From assembly GCF_037176765.1 (NCBI RefSeq), contig NC_090022.1:71038709-71102708 (forward strand): a stretch of 64,000 nt of DNA, read 5' to 3'. Within the stretch, counting starts at the first letter, position 1, and each line of letters starts with the position of its first letter. The notes beneath the pieces were generated by a model. That model saw only the letters and a list, made by a program, of their open reading frames with translations, did no database searches and was not told where the DNA came from. Position numbers and translations under genes: made by a program. This document shows, piece by piece, positions 44,901 through 59,900 of this stretch. Source of the DNA: Anolis sagrei. Its lineage: Eukaryota; Chordata; Lepidosauria; Squamata; Anolidae.

Positions 44901-47900
44901 CCATAACTGAAATAACTGAGTGCTTCAAAAAAGTGACTTAAATTATGATTTAAATTAATGTTATTTAAATCAAACCAAGTCTGTTCAAATTACAACTCAT
45001 CCTGATCTCCAGCTATTCCTAATTATAAAATGCTGCGGGGTGAGATACTAACTGGCTTTACAAAATGTTTATGGATTACTGAAACAATATAAGTGGACCA
45101 TTCAAGCATACTAACACGCTAGCTCTCAAATATATAAGGTTGTTGCAACAAAAGCATCCAATATTCTTGGGCATGAATACTAAATAATATTTGATACCAA
45201 TAAATTGTGTTTTATGCAGATGCTATCAATAGATACTAGGTGTACATCCAACTGCCCTTCCCAACCAGTGTAAATCGACTGAATCAATAGTATTAACTTA
45301 TCATATTTATTCAATGAGTCTACCTAAGATGGAAGTAGCAAGAGGCTTTAGTCTTAAGGCTGGAGTCTAATGCACACTTACTTGGCAATGCACACCACTA
45401 AACACAGTGAGATGCACTGAGTAAACACAGCGGATTGTGCTGGAAGTATCACAGTGCTCAGATTTGTAAATAATTTGACTGTAGCCCAAATGTGAATTGA
45501 TTCATTCAGCTTTGCTGGATCCTTCTGAGAGCTAATTTTAAGTACAAATCTTGGCATTTAAATGTTTTTGTATTGTGCAGATTAAACGGCTGTGACTTGC
45601 TGTCAAGGCAACAAAAAAGGAAACTCCACATAGAATAGAAAGAATGACTTGACATCTCCCACTGCGAGTTACACAGAGGGGGGAGCTGCTTTCAAAGGCA
45701 CAAGACGCTTACAGTAAGTGTGCATGCATGCGTGTGTGCATTTGTTTCAGATATGTCTAAGGTTTTTGCATTTTTGCTCAGGTTGAAAAGAAAATAGTGA
45801 TTTCAATTTACAAAATTAATACATTTAGAAAGAATGTCTCTTTTTCACACTTTATTATATTCATACAACAAAGACATTAGTGGAAGGAAGCCTAAATTGT
45901 CCCTAGCCCTATTAACAATAGGAATATTTTACCCTAATCCTGTGATTCAGAAAAAACTGTTGGTATTCTGAACTCAACTCCCAAATATATGGGTTTGACC
46001 ATATATGAGATCAGCAATTTAGATGTGGCTAATATACTCAAGAAAGTAGGAAGATGCAAGTGATTCTTGGATTTACAGTATTTGCTAATATGATTAACTA
46101 AAGTGGCTTTCTACAGATAAATAAATAATAGAATTCCAAGATTTGTCTTTGTACACATGTATCCATACTATTTCAGAAAACGGGATAAGGCATGTTGTTT
46201 TTGAACTTCTTTAGTGTAATATTTTAGTATTAGGCTAATTATATTACATTTATGTACAATATGGTTTTCTACTGTAAGTGACATAATTTTTTTTGGGTGT
46301 TATCCACTATAATTTTTATACTTTACAAGAAAGAGACATAAGTGGGAGATTTCTTGTATTCAAAATCTAGTTGGGTCTCAACTATTTTTGATGTCTATTC
46401 ATCAAAACATTAAGAATACTGGAGATTTATCTAGAAATTAAGGCGCTGACTGAAACCAAGCCAATGCCTGGCAACAGCCAGATAATTTTTCACTTTTAAT
46501 CTACCTGTGAACCTTGAAAAAAATGTGTTCATCACCATTCATTAAATCAAGGTTCTATTATAACTCCCCAAATCACTATAGAACCTTTCAGTGCTAAATA
46601 AGGTCAGTGAAACACACTGGTAAAGGTGGCAGACATCATGACCGACGGGTACCTCTGCTGGCAATCTCAACAGAAAGGCCAAGGACGGAGTGGGTCATGG
46701 AGACCAATCTATCCTCTCACCTCTAGAGGTGGTCCCTCCAGGACAGAGATGAGGCACATTGGTGGGGGCAGTGTGGGGAAGCTTGCACTGCTGCCGCCCA
46801 TGATGTATCTGCTCTGTGGGTAAATAGAGGGCTTCAGCCTCCAGTGTTGTCAATCCAGCACCTTTCATCAGCACTAAATTAAAAAGAATATGAATAAATA
46901 CAAAAGGATTGAAGCATATTGGCAGAGCTTGGAATGTGACTTGTCCACTGCACCTTGCTTTAGCACCCATGCTCACCAATCTTTTATTTTTGCACAATAA
47001 CAACCATTAAAATTAAATCTACACAAATAAACAAAACCACACTTTTTAGCACCGAGAAGCTTGGCTTCACTTAACAAATTTCATTCCACACTGAGGCTTC
47101 ACAATTTGTTTTTACCTTAACATTATTGGAATTTCATGTTGTTTCTCATTTGTTTTGAGAAAACAGTCTGAGAATAAATGACAATATTTTGAAACTTATC
47201 AGAAACAGCAGGAATAAAAATCATAAGAAAATACAAAAGCGCAATGTTAAAATTGTTTTTGGTCATTTCATATTTTGTTGGTTAAGACATTGTTATCAGT
47301 GAGAAATTCTGTATGACATATCAACCGACTTCTCCTTAATATAGACCACCCCATTAATTTCTATGCATTGGGTATTTAAAACTTAGATTTTTTCATTCTT
47401 GCATATGAGAAGAAAACATTTCAAATGTTTTCTTCCCACTGAATAAGATTATGAGAATGTTTGCAATTTTATTTTGCATTTCAGGACTTTGAAAAAATGC
47501 TAAGTATTTTCTTGTCCTCCCAAAAATCTTGGCAGAATATACTTTTTTTAGCACACAGTAGGAATTAATCTTGACAGTGCCTGGCAATTTATTTTGCACA
47601 TCAAGAAAACATTTCCGGTCAGCAGAAAGAAACTTTGTGAATATTCTTTCACATGCCTACAAAACACTACTGAATATTACCAAATAGGGAAAGCTACTAG
47701 GAAGTAAAGTAATAACTAAGAAAGATGGGCATCTGATGGCTGTGAATCACTACAGGTACCAACATATACTATACAATTTCCTCCCATTAATCCAATGAGC
47801 TGACATACTGGAGCTTAAACAATACATTCACACACCCATTTCCCCATCATTTATTCAGTTTAATTCACTCCATTTTATTTATTCCATTTATTAAGCTTTG

Positions 47901-50900
47901 ATTATAACTGCTTTCACACTTTTGATAAGCAAAATTACTTATACATAGTACTGTGAGTTGCACCTCAATCCATCTGATAAATAAATTGCTGTATCTATAC
48001 TACCTAGCAAAAACCTAAATAAATGAAGCATTGTGTGACTATGAAAAAAGAGACTCATTTGTAAAGAAAAACATTCTTATTATAACTGAGTGGGAAACAT
48101 TGCTCACTAGTGAATCACAATTCCAGCCAAACTGCTTAGATATATCACCAGTAGTGATATATCTAAGCAGTTTGGCTGGAATTGTTATTTTCTGACTGCA
48201 TATTGTACAGCAGCATATCTTGGCAATACAAAACTGCATATAACTTTTACACACACACACACACACACACGGAAACTGCAAAGTAATTAGTAGAATGCAT
48301 TTGCATTTCAAAAAAGGCCAAGTCAGCCTATAGAATATATTCTTCAGTTAATTGGTATGCTGATTAAAATAATCCCAAAGCAGTAGTTCTTCAGTTACAA
48401 CTAATTTGCAATGATGTGAAAGAATGCATAAAGGGAAAGCAGCTGGTAGATGTTTTCAGAAACTCCCCACCTCATCCACCCCATAAAATAAGGCAGTATT
48501 TGGACAAAAATTGAATTTAAAAATGACTCTACTGATTCAGAAGCAAGACAAGCATAAACAGTGACTGAGGGGAGGGATGGGAGATTTTTGTCTATTGTTT
48601 TCCACATCCCACTCACATCAAATCCTGTTTCAAAATGTACACAATTCTCCTTCAATAAACTATACCATATATCAGTCATCATATCTACATAATTTGACTT
48701 AAGATTGAAATAAATAAAGTAATGTGCCGTCCTGTTGGTATAGAAATTCAAAATACAAGATGGAAGGCAAAGGGGATGGTCAAGGAGGCAAAGCATAAAA
48801 ACTTGAGGACATGGTAGAAGATTAGGCACCTTGAGTCCCCATGAGGAGAAAGGCAGGATATAAGTAAAGATTATAATAATATAATAATAGAAATCGAGGA
48901 AGAGACTAGAAGGAAGTGCAAGAAGGTGAGGATCATAGAGAGGAAGAATAGGGAAAGGAGAAGTGAAGGAGACAATAGGATTCTGGAAAGAGGTTGAAGA
49001 TTATGGAGGGGTGGTGGATAACTCCTTTTCTCAGCTCTGCAGATTGTGAGTTTGTTTAGGATATATAATGATGGTTCAGAATACGATGGTATTTTGCCAA
49101 AACAACACTCCTTAGACAAAAATGTGAAACAGAAAGCTGTCGGCAACCAAAAGCTATGCTCAGGTTTATCAACTAAATTACAAAATTGCATGTATTTTGG
49201 AAAATAAACACAGCACATCTCATGGAATAAATGCATACATTTCTAAAACGTGTATAAAATGAACTCATTTGGAAAAATAAGAACAACAATGCAAACGTTC
49301 CTATGTGTTTTTATGTTACTTCCACCAAAGAACTAATCAACAAATTCATATGAAAACAGATTGGAAAAACATTGTTGCAGCAAGCAGGCTTGACAGAATT
49401 ACCTGTAGCAGTGACTTCTGATTTTCCATTGAAACCCCAACACATAAAAATAGAATCGCAAACAGGAAGATATAAACAGACCTGGTCAGGTAAAGCCTGT
49501 AAATACTATTTCTCTGAGGTCAGACATAGTAATAATAATACAGTTGGGAAATTCACTTTGTGTTTCAAGATAAAAGTGATTATAATGATGATAGTAATAA
49601 TAATATATTTTGGCATTCTTTTCCTAGATGGTTGAAACTTGTGATAGTGAATTTACATTAATTATTCCAATCATCCCTTGACATTCCCTAGGAGAGGTGG
49701 AGCTGATCAGATATTCATCAATATATAGAAAGCTATATATTTCCCAACTCTGATTTAAACTTTCTGGAATGCAATAAACATACCTTCCCTCCTTCCTTTC
49801 TATTCATTGCCATCTCTTCCTTCAGTTCTCTGCCCTCCTTCCATTGTAGTATTTCCTTGCCTGAACAAGAATGCTAATACCCCATGGACTTCAACTTAGC
49901 AAAAATCCTCCTCTTGACACACTCAGTTGAACTGCCATGCGGGGAAAGGACAGTTCACTCTAGTTAGTAGCACTGCTCCTAGCATGGCATTAAAATGAGA
50001 AATAATATTCATTGGCACCCATGGGAAGTCATTCTCTTTGCCTAGTTACTATGACGATTTGAGGAGCACTGCAACATGTGAGGGTAGGGGTAACTTAACT
50101 ATTTACAATCCTTGAAAGTGATCCTTGCATGGCAATTTCTTTGAGAGAGAAAAATCTTCCATTGGCACCAACAGAAGCTCAGGGCCCTGGCCGATGCTCC
50201 ATAAGCTGAAGTCTAGCAGTGTCTCTGTTGTTCAGTCTTTCTGTGTACATTTCCAACTGATGTCACCTAACTGCAAGAAGGCCCTGGCAGTTGAGTGTTT
50301 AAATTCAAATACCTTTGCTTGCTACACTTTACAGGCCAGAGAGAACCTTCTGGCCCTTTTTCATTTGTGTCATGCAATTTTGGGAAATTCTATCCTCTCA
50401 ATGACTTTAAAAGTCAGGTATGATGTATACACTAAGTTGACAGAACAACAGTTACAAGTAGCGGTAGAACTACAGATGAAATACAATTTTATTATGATCC
50501 ACCCCCCTAACTGCTACAAGTTTAATCAGGTATGTAGGACACCTATAGATACTTTCAAATTGAACTGAGATCCAGTGTGAGGGAATTCTTTAAGCCTTTC
50601 CTTCCAAGTCAATTATTAGTTCAAAAATGGGCCTCTGGCTGCTTTTCTACTCCATAAATAAAAAGATAGAGAGAAAAGTACAATGGCAATGACAGTTTCA
50701 AGTGGACAAATTGCAGGAATAGAATTATTCCACTTCCACAAATGAAATCTTTTAAAGCTTTTTTCCCCTTTCTATGACTAGTTCTGCATTTAGCTGACCA
50801 ATTAATTTCCTTGCCTAGTGGTGGGTAGAGGTGGCTCTCCCTAATTAAAAGGGTTTTTTTTTAAAAAAAAGGCAGGTCTGCATCTGACTTTGCTTCTAGT

Positions 50901-53900
50901 ATACAATAGCATTATGAGTAAGTTACGGAACAAATGAGGTGGTCATGGTGTCTCTGTGCCACATATTGGCTTGAATTCTGTTAGGAACATGCACACACAT
51001 AAGTGGTCTGTATGCATTTTGATGCCCTTTTTTGGATGCCACAAGGGTTGGTATTCACTTTCTCAATTTGCAGCCCCTGTAGCATCTTCCTCCACTTTGC
51101 TGTAAAATGCTTGAAGCCACCTTACACAACTATTTCATGTGTTGCAGCTTAGAAGTAGGATCAGGGAAGCATCTGGCTATCTCCCCATCAATGATGATCT
51201 CAGTGGTGAGATATGTGCTGGTCCTCTGGGGAGGGGGGGGGGATGTCTCAGCCCTTATGTAATTATTGTGCATCTGGCTATGGGGAAAACTTCAAGGACC
51301 TTACAGTTAGAAAAGGGACAGTATGTAACTCAGCATGCCTATTCTGACTGGCAGATGCTCCCTAGAGTTTGAAACATAGTACTTTCTTCCCTGAAATGTG
51401 ATAATTTTAAAAAACCAATTAAAAATAGAGGTGATACAGACTTAACTTGGTATATTTGCATGTGAATCATGCATTGTTTCCCTTAGCTATAATCACCCTC
51501 ATTGTCTCACTGCTACTATATATATTTCAACTATTGTGGCATGGACTGAAAACATCCAAGGACAGTGCAGCTGTTGCTTTGTAGCACACACAAACTTCAA
51601 CATTCATTTTAAGGATCTCTAGACAAAAAAGTAGCATTCATCTCTAGAAGGACTACTGCAAAAAAATAATCCTTGGGCACGTGAAAAGACAAAAACATCA
51701 GTATAGTATAACTACCTTTTACAAACCAGGAAGATGAGATAATGAAAATTCAGATATTTTCTTCTCTCCTGGCGCTCATTTGTAATGAAGATGAGTTAAA
51801 TAATTTTGTATGCTTTATCTTTTTAATGCTAGAAATTCTTCTACTTTTATCTTGATGTACACATTCCTGGTATTTACTCTAGTCATCATTAGTTTCAGTA
51901 TTATCTCTCAAATGGTTTGCCAAAGAAGTGAAAGTAATTAATATCTCTATTTGCATTTGTGAGCAGATAGGCTCAACCTTGGTGGAGGGAGGAAATCTCC
52001 CACTGGCAACACAGTGGTATATCCTTAGAAGGAATTTTATAGCAGACCAACCTGAACTGGAGAATGAAGAACATGTTTAAGAAAAAAAATCATAATTCTG
52101 ATAATGACATTATTGCTCACTTCAGCAAGGGAATAATCTCAATACCATGTTTTAGAATATCAGAGGGAAATATCTTGGCGATTTGCCACAGATCTATTCA
52201 AAGCATCTCATTCTTACCTCGTGCACTCGGAGGCGCAGAATTGATCATCTGGGATGGTGCAGAATGGGTAGAGCTGAGGCTTGAGGTGGAAGGACTCGCC
52301 TTTGAACAAGACAAAACATGCAGTGTAAAGAGCTCCATACATTCAGCCTTAATGAGGACTTGATATGAATGACAGATATGGTCAGGGTCATAGACTGAGG
52401 GGTTTTGGTGTGATATTGTTGCTTGATTCCTATTACATATTATTTGCTTGGTTCATGTAATTTGCACCACATTCCAAATCACAATTATTAACTGAAAACA
52501 TTCCCCACTCCCCCAAGAAACGCAGAACCAAGCTGCATTCTTGCATTTTTTTTCAAATGATAATCTGGTCAGTCATAAGGTCTGTGAACTCTCAGGAGGA
52601 AGCCCCTAAACCAGTATGGGAAATGCTAGTGTTTGTGAAACTGCAGAAGCCCACAGGAAATCCTGAAAGGCCTTTCTCCTATGATGCTTTTCCAACACTC
52701 AAAGGACATACAAAATAAAAGTCCCCCAAACAGAAGCATAGGGCAATTTCTACACATGTGTTGTGGGCATTTTCCAGACATTTGGGGGGCGGGGGGAGTG
52801 TTGGAGGACCATGAGGGTCAAAAGACCCCAGATAGAATTAGAACAGAGAGGATGCAAAACAGTGGCTTGCCTATGGCCTCAAACTGAGATTTTCCAATGT
52901 GCAACCCAAGTCTTCTAAACGTTATGCTACGATAGCTACCTCTACAGAAGCTTGTTAGCCAGATAGTAGATGAAATCTTATGCAGCCTATGGTTGTCCTG
53001 AATGTTGAACATTATGATATTTCACTGAGTCAAACTAGGACACATGGCCAACCAATATCAAAGTGAGGCTAAAATGGTATAAATTAACGAGTGTGAGAAA
53101 AAAGGTAGTAGGTAGTAGAGGTTGCAGCACTTTGCTTTTGCCTGAGCTTGATGGGAAAGGCAAGATTCTTTCCCTTTGAAATACAAACTATTTTGGCACT
53201 TTGGATTCAGTTTGCAGAAATTACAGCAAACCAGGGACGATAGGGAAAGTGGGAGGAAGAGAGGGAAACTGGGATATTTTTGAAGCAGCTGAAACAGTGG
53301 GAGGACAGAGGATCAATCAGGACTGCAACTATGAAATTGGGATATTTGGGTGGGCATTGATATTACATATTCTTTGCAATGGATTCTTGTTGTATTACAG
53401 CTTTACCTGCATATGGTACATGTCTTCTCCTGTTTCTCCAACAGAACTGTCTGTTAGTATAACAAGGTTTCCTGTTTCACTTGATGTATGAGAAGAAAGA
53501 GAAGATGACGAATGTCTTACTGTCCCCAGCATATTCAATGGGCTATAAAAAACATACAATAAAAATATCAAGTCATACTTTCCTTTCCTTTTATTTTGAA
53601 ATGTATAAAAACTGCATTTCATTTAAGTATTAAGATATTTTCAGTTAACTCCACTTAATCAAAATTTGGTCAATTTTTAAGTTTGCTGTGAAGAGGTGAA
53701 ATAATAGAGTGTAGCAGGAAAACCATCCTTATTTTTCATATCAGCTGAACGGTAAAATGATGCAGAACTAAATAATGATTCTTGCATCTAACCTATATTT
53801 AAATATTAAATATTTATATCAAATATCACTAAATATTTATATCAAATATTTTTTATGTTGGCTTCATTTTCCTGTGATATTAATCATCATTTGTATCCAG

Positions 53901-56900
53901 TGGAAAAATCAGTTATTTTACCTAAACCTCACCAGAAAATGTGGTCAGCAAACTGTTCACTCGGTAGAGATGTTAAAAAAACAAGAACACATACCTGTGT
54001 CGATGCACCAATTTGATGCTCTCTGGGCTCATTGGGCTGTGTGATACCAGCATACTGCTGCGTGGTGTGCTGGGACCAGAGCATGCTGGACTCAGTTTAT
54101 CCAAAGCAGGCAATTCCTGTAATAGATATTAAATACTATGTGTTAATTTGTATATAGAAAGGAATATAAACATTGTTTATGAAATAACATTGCACACGAT
54201 TTAAAAATGGATCTGTCTTCTCTTTGAAAACTGACTGTATGTTTGGTGATTTTTCAAAGTCTAAGAACAAGCATGTGAGATACAGGTTAAAAGATACTTA
54301 TTTTGAAATGCATTGAAAAATAATAGAGATAACTCTGATACTTTCATTTTAATGGTTCTTATTCTTTTCAGTGAGGATTTTCAAAAGACCAGGTTATGAA
54401 TATAGGACTAATGACAATGCAGAAGAGTCATCAGCCCACTATTTTCTGTTTTATATGTTGACTGAAAGCTGGCCTTTAGAAGGTATTCCCTAAATCATGT
54501 AGTGACATTTCCTTACATGCATTATTATTTCCTGGAGTGATTCCTAATAAATAATGAACCATACATACACAAACAAAAATGAATAGAATAATTAGCTGTG
54601 AATATTCTCAAATGAAGGAAGTTGCTAAGTTCACATGGCTGGTCTGGATGCAGACCTTCATACAATATGGATTTCTGTTACTGTATTATCTCTGCTCTTC
54701 TATTATAAGTTTAAAAACACATTTTATTTATTACTCTTTTTATACAACATAGTAGCTGAAGGCAGAACTATGTATTATGAACTGCTCTGTGATTCCTCCG
54801 AGGTATTAAAATACTCCTAAGAGAATACAGCTGCTGAGGCAGAAAAAGAAAAACTGTTGTGATCTATTAAATGTTGTGATCGATTAAAAAACAACCCAAA
54901 GCTTGGTAATCAACTTACATGGTATAAACTGGATCGCATCATCTGGAATTGGTCAATCAACTTCTTATGCAGGGGCCGCATCTCTGGATGGACAAACTTC
55001 TCATGCACTGCCAGACCAACTCCTAGGATATGTACCTGTTTTTTAAAAATAAAACCAGGTTTATATATTCAACTTTAAAAAGATATAAATAACACTTTCC
55101 ACTCATGGTTTTTCAGTATGTGTAATTCAGTTGCCAATATTTACTTATGATATGATACCTAAACTATTCATATCAAAAAGATCAGGAGTAGTGTACAAGA
55201 AGTCAGAACACAAATAAACAACATACATTAGAAAAAGTATTTGGAATTTGATTTTCAGTCAAGAAATGCCTGTCTAAAAACAAAAGTCTGCAATAGACAA
55301 GATACAATATGGCTTTCTCGGTTAGAAAGGGATTGTATAAGATGAGAGATGCTAAACTGTATTTCTCTAATAAGAAGCATTCTCTCAAGAGGAAGTCTAA
55401 TGTCTCCTCTTTGTCAACATTTTCATGGTAAGTGCTCAATGTATCATTCTTTGGGTTCGTGAAAGAAGCGAACATCCTCTAGCTTCTATATAGCTTCTAT
55501 GCAAAGTGAACATCCTCTAGCTTCTGTACAGTTAGGGGCTGCCAGCATCACGCATTTGCCAAAAGGAGCCGCAACAGATTCAGATTTGTCAGTTTTATAG
55601 CATTGTATGAAAAAGGTAGTGTTCCTGAAATTGCTACCTGACAGATCTCCTGGAGGGAAAGGACTTAAGGAAGGAAATTTGGCAACTGCTTTGTCTGAAT
55701 GGCTTTAACTGGCTTCGGCACCATGGCAAGACCCTGTTCTAGGAAAACACATGCCTTCATCTTTCTGCCGGTGGTGCACTGATAAATTGTCCAACCCAAA
55801 AAAGCAGGAAAAAAAGAAAGAAAATAGGTTCTCGATGAACCTTGTCTCCAATGTGCAAATATTTAATGTCTTATTGATGTCTAGGTTATGCTAGAGCAGA
55901 GGTCCTCAAACTTTTTAAACAGAGGGCCAGGTCACAGTCCCTCAAATTGTTGGAGGGTCGGATTATAATTTCAAAACAACATGAATGAATTCCTATGCAC
56001 ACTGCACATATCTTTTTTGTAGTGCAAAAAAAAACACGTAAAAACAATGCAATAATTAAAATGAAGAACAATTTCAACAAAAATAAAATTATTAGTATTT
56101 CAATGGGAAGTGTGGGCCTACTTTTGGCTGATGAGATAGGATTGTTGTTGTGTGCTTTCAAGTCATTTCAGACTTAGGTTGACCCTGAGTGAGGGCCGGG
56201 TAAATGACCTTGGAGGGCCACATCCGGCCCCCGGGCCATAGTTTGAGGACCCCTGTGCTAGAGTTTTCCAGATGGATGCAAAGTTTTTATTTAGTGTGCA
56301 AAGAGGAATTGCCTTATGTACAATGTATAGGTCCAAGATAATCATTATACAAAGTCTTTCTGGAAGGAATAAAGGCGATTTTGAAAAGCCAGAGCAGATT
56401 TATTATTTATTATTATTTACAGTATTTATATACCGCCTTTCCCACCCCTGGGGGGACTCAAAGCAGATTCCAGAAACCCTTCTCTCTGATGTCACTGCTA
56501 TTAGAAAGACAACTTATGCATACAACAAGACAATAAAATATTTACAAATGGTTCAAAATGAGGTTTTACAAGTGCTTTAAATACTAGGATATTTTCTAAG
56601 GAAAAATGAAATTACAAAAGAAAAAGTGATTACCCATGTCATGTGTATATTGAATTTGAGACTGAAAGGAAGGAAAGGCAGGTAAAAATTACAGCTTGCT
56701 GAAAAATCTCACTGAGTGCTTTAAAACAGTGCTATTTACATACTTACTTACTTCATTTCTATCCTGCCTTTCTCCCAATAGGGACTCAAGGCAGCTAACA
56801 ACAACATGACACACAGTCTGTATGGCATCAGCTGCCAGCCTGCGGCAATCTTTCAAGAAAGAAAGAAATGCCAGGTGATAATATGGAATAAATATGGTAC

Positions 56901-59900
56901 TGGTCTCTAGCATATTGAAGGGCAGGGGAATTCCCACTATCCCATATAATGAAATTTCACAACTGTGCTGATTTGACTAAAACTACTTTACTTTGCTCAA
57001 TAGCACATATGATTGAAGAAATATCCTTTATTCTTTTATTTTTTTAAATAAAAATACAGGGATACCTGCTCATGCATCAGCTCTTTCAGCTGTGTGATTT
57101 TTTCTGCATCTCCAGGGTGAGTGGTGATATATTCTCTGTCAAAAAAGGCCTGGGGAAGAAAGAAGTTTCTTTCATTTAGGAAGTCAGTAAAGTGTTAATT
57201 ATCATCATATGAAAAAAGAGAAGGATCTAATAGTGTTGTTAATAAATTGAGAGACACAGAAACACAATTTACTTATTATCTTCTAATACTCTGGAATATA
57301 TGTAGATCCCAGCTTTAATTGCCTAGGCAATTGATTTTGAAACTTGGGAACCACTGTAGCCACAACATAGGGCATACTTAGAGCTTTTTATCAACAGTTA
57401 TTATTTTTCACTGCTTCAACTCTTCAACTTCTACTTCCTAATTCTTTTATTTAACAAGATACTATAACAGGAGGTGATGATGGTAGCACAATCCTCCTTA
57501 GCTATGTGATTTGACTGTGGCCCCAAAATCCTACTTATAAATCAAAGGCATTTCCTTCTTAGACATATTTAGTGGCGTAAATAACCTAAAGATACCAGAT
57601 CTACTCTGATCTTGAAAGCGCAACAGGATCAGCCCCAGTTAATACTTGGATGGCAGACCCCTAAGGAATATCACATGCCGTAGACTATATTTCGGAGGAT
57701 GGAACTGGCCAAACCACCTCTGAGGACTCCTTGCCTAAAACCTTATGGAATTAATGGGGCCACCAAGTCACATGCACACAGGCACAGAGCTTCGTGCTCT
57801 TTTTTCCAAGAGCAAAGAGAGCATACATTTGATCTGAATTCCCATGAAAACGTTAAGCATCATTCAGTTCTTGTGGGTTTTTTCGGGCTATATGGCCATG
57901 TTCTAGAGGCATTTCTCCTGACGTTTCGCCTGCATCTATGGCAAGCATCCTCAGAGGTGAGGTCTTAAGCATCATTATCACACTACTCTTTCAGACCTTT
58001 TCCTGAATTTGTTATAGTTCCTGTCGCCCCCCCCCCCCCCCGGAGCCCAGATCATTTGTGAAAAATGAGGAAAATTCATAAATTAGAATATAGAAACTGT
58101 ATCTGAGGATGCATGGGCTTCTTTCTAGGTTACACATGACCTTGAAATGTAGATCAAATTTTAATGTGTTTTTTCCAGTGTAGATCTTTAACTAGTACCT
58201 GGCCAACAAAACTGGAATAGATATCCCTTTAAGCCTATGAATATGTTAAAATTTAGTGAGAAATTAGATACTTCTTTAGTGGTTATCACAATCTACTCCA
58301 GGGCATATTTTTGAAGATATGCATAGCATTAGCAAGGGAATCAGTTTCAATTTGTGATTAGATAAAGACATTTCTATTGCAGCACTATATTATTTTAGTG
58401 TTTCACAAGTTTAACCACAAGTGAAACTTTAAAAATAAAAATATTACTTTTACATACCTCAAATTATTTTCATATACCTATGACTACTTGTTTAACGGTG
58501 GAGAAATCCCCCAAAGATTTATAGCTGTTCAAAATGTAGGTGTATCTTTATGGGAATTGCACCAGTGGAAGAAACTGGCACAAGTGTATGAAGTATCCGT
58601 AGATGCTATGAGAGCAAGAATGGCCTGTAAAAGGTTACATTACTGTGTACAGAATAAATGCAGAAGAGCAACCAGGCTACTGATATGTTAAGCATTTGAG
58701 AGATAAGTTGAGATCCCAGCTAAAACTTACGGTAATAAAAACTTAATTTGTAAAAATAATTGGACTGTCAGTTCCCCCTCTTTTCCCCTTTTGTTTCCAA
58801 GCCAGGGTAAGCAAGGAGTTTATTTAACTGTTCTGGGAACTTTTAGAAGGATTAAAGGCATGTTTACAGCTATGGCTGTTCCACCCACACAAAACTTTAC
58901 TTCAGCATTGGGAATTTCTGAGGCTTCTGTGGTAATTCACCCTGAACATGGACCTTCCAGAGAAGATAGAACTATAAACTTTCCTCTCTGCAGTCCATCT
59001 TCTTTGTCAATTCATCATTATTACATTCATTAAAGTCTTTTTTCATGTGAGTGGCTTGAGCTAATATTTACTATCTGAAAGTGAATGTAATGAGTTTTGA
59101 GTGAATCAAAACAAAATTGAGATAATTTCTAATTTTAATTATTTTATTGTAATGATTTTAATTAATTCAACTTCATTATGAAACTCTAACATAATTTCCT
59201 GTGTTGTTACATGTAAATATTCAACAGAGTAGAAAAATATAAAGAGATACTGATGATTATGATAATGACAATGACGATGCTAAGCCTCAATTTACCTCCT
59301 GATAGCGTGCAATACCACCATTCACAGCTGCATCGATGACTCCATTCAGGCACATACTCAGTAGATTGATATTTCCATGCATTTGTTTGTGTTGGTACTG
59401 GCTTATCAGTGTCCTTAGTTCCTGGTTCTTGTTCTCCACAACCTGAATGGCATTTTCCAAAGGACTTACTTCAACCTACAAGACCAACAGAATATCCTTC
59501 AGTGTCATCCAGATTCTTTAACTATATCACATTCCTGTTTAATTTTAAATGTTTTTGAATTGACATATATCAGTGATTTGTAGCATGTTTATTCAAGCAA
59601 TGTGCCAACCATGAGACTTGATTTGCTAGTTATAGCAGCTGTCACAGTGGCTATGACTTTGTGTATGGCTGTTATTATATTTGTTATCCAAACTAGAGTT
59701 TGTTATAAGAAAGTTAAGTTATAAGAAAGGTAATCACATTTTAAAAAAATCTATTTTACACTTTGGGACTTTAACTGGCAGAAAATTGACCACTCTTTTC
59801 CTTTAGCTACTCATTTTGCCATGCATTTATTGCCAAGTTAACGATACATTACCAGTTCTCTTCTCTCTACTTCAAACCACCGAGAGATCCCAGGTAAACT

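Larger units (their letters stand above)
42005..52217 (-). other. DOCK3: Large DOCK3 intron, mostly unique DNA
   Basis: About 10 kb with no exon found. It holds a perfect hairpin (48117-48185), an (AC)n run (48249-48270) and a LINE/SINE tail (48825-48890). The rest, notably 42160-48000 and 48900-52200, is AT-rich with no recognisable element; a few ORFs of 60-147 codons look random. Confidence 0.6.

Noticed and set aside
50125-50568. 147-codon + strand ORF in the large DOCK3 intron
   Set aside because: No recognisable domain, no splice or promoter context and ordinary AT-rich composition; likely chance.
57591-57700. Possible 5S rRNA gene
   Set aside because: Control-box changes and the attached SINE body show it is a 5S-derived retroposon, not a gene.
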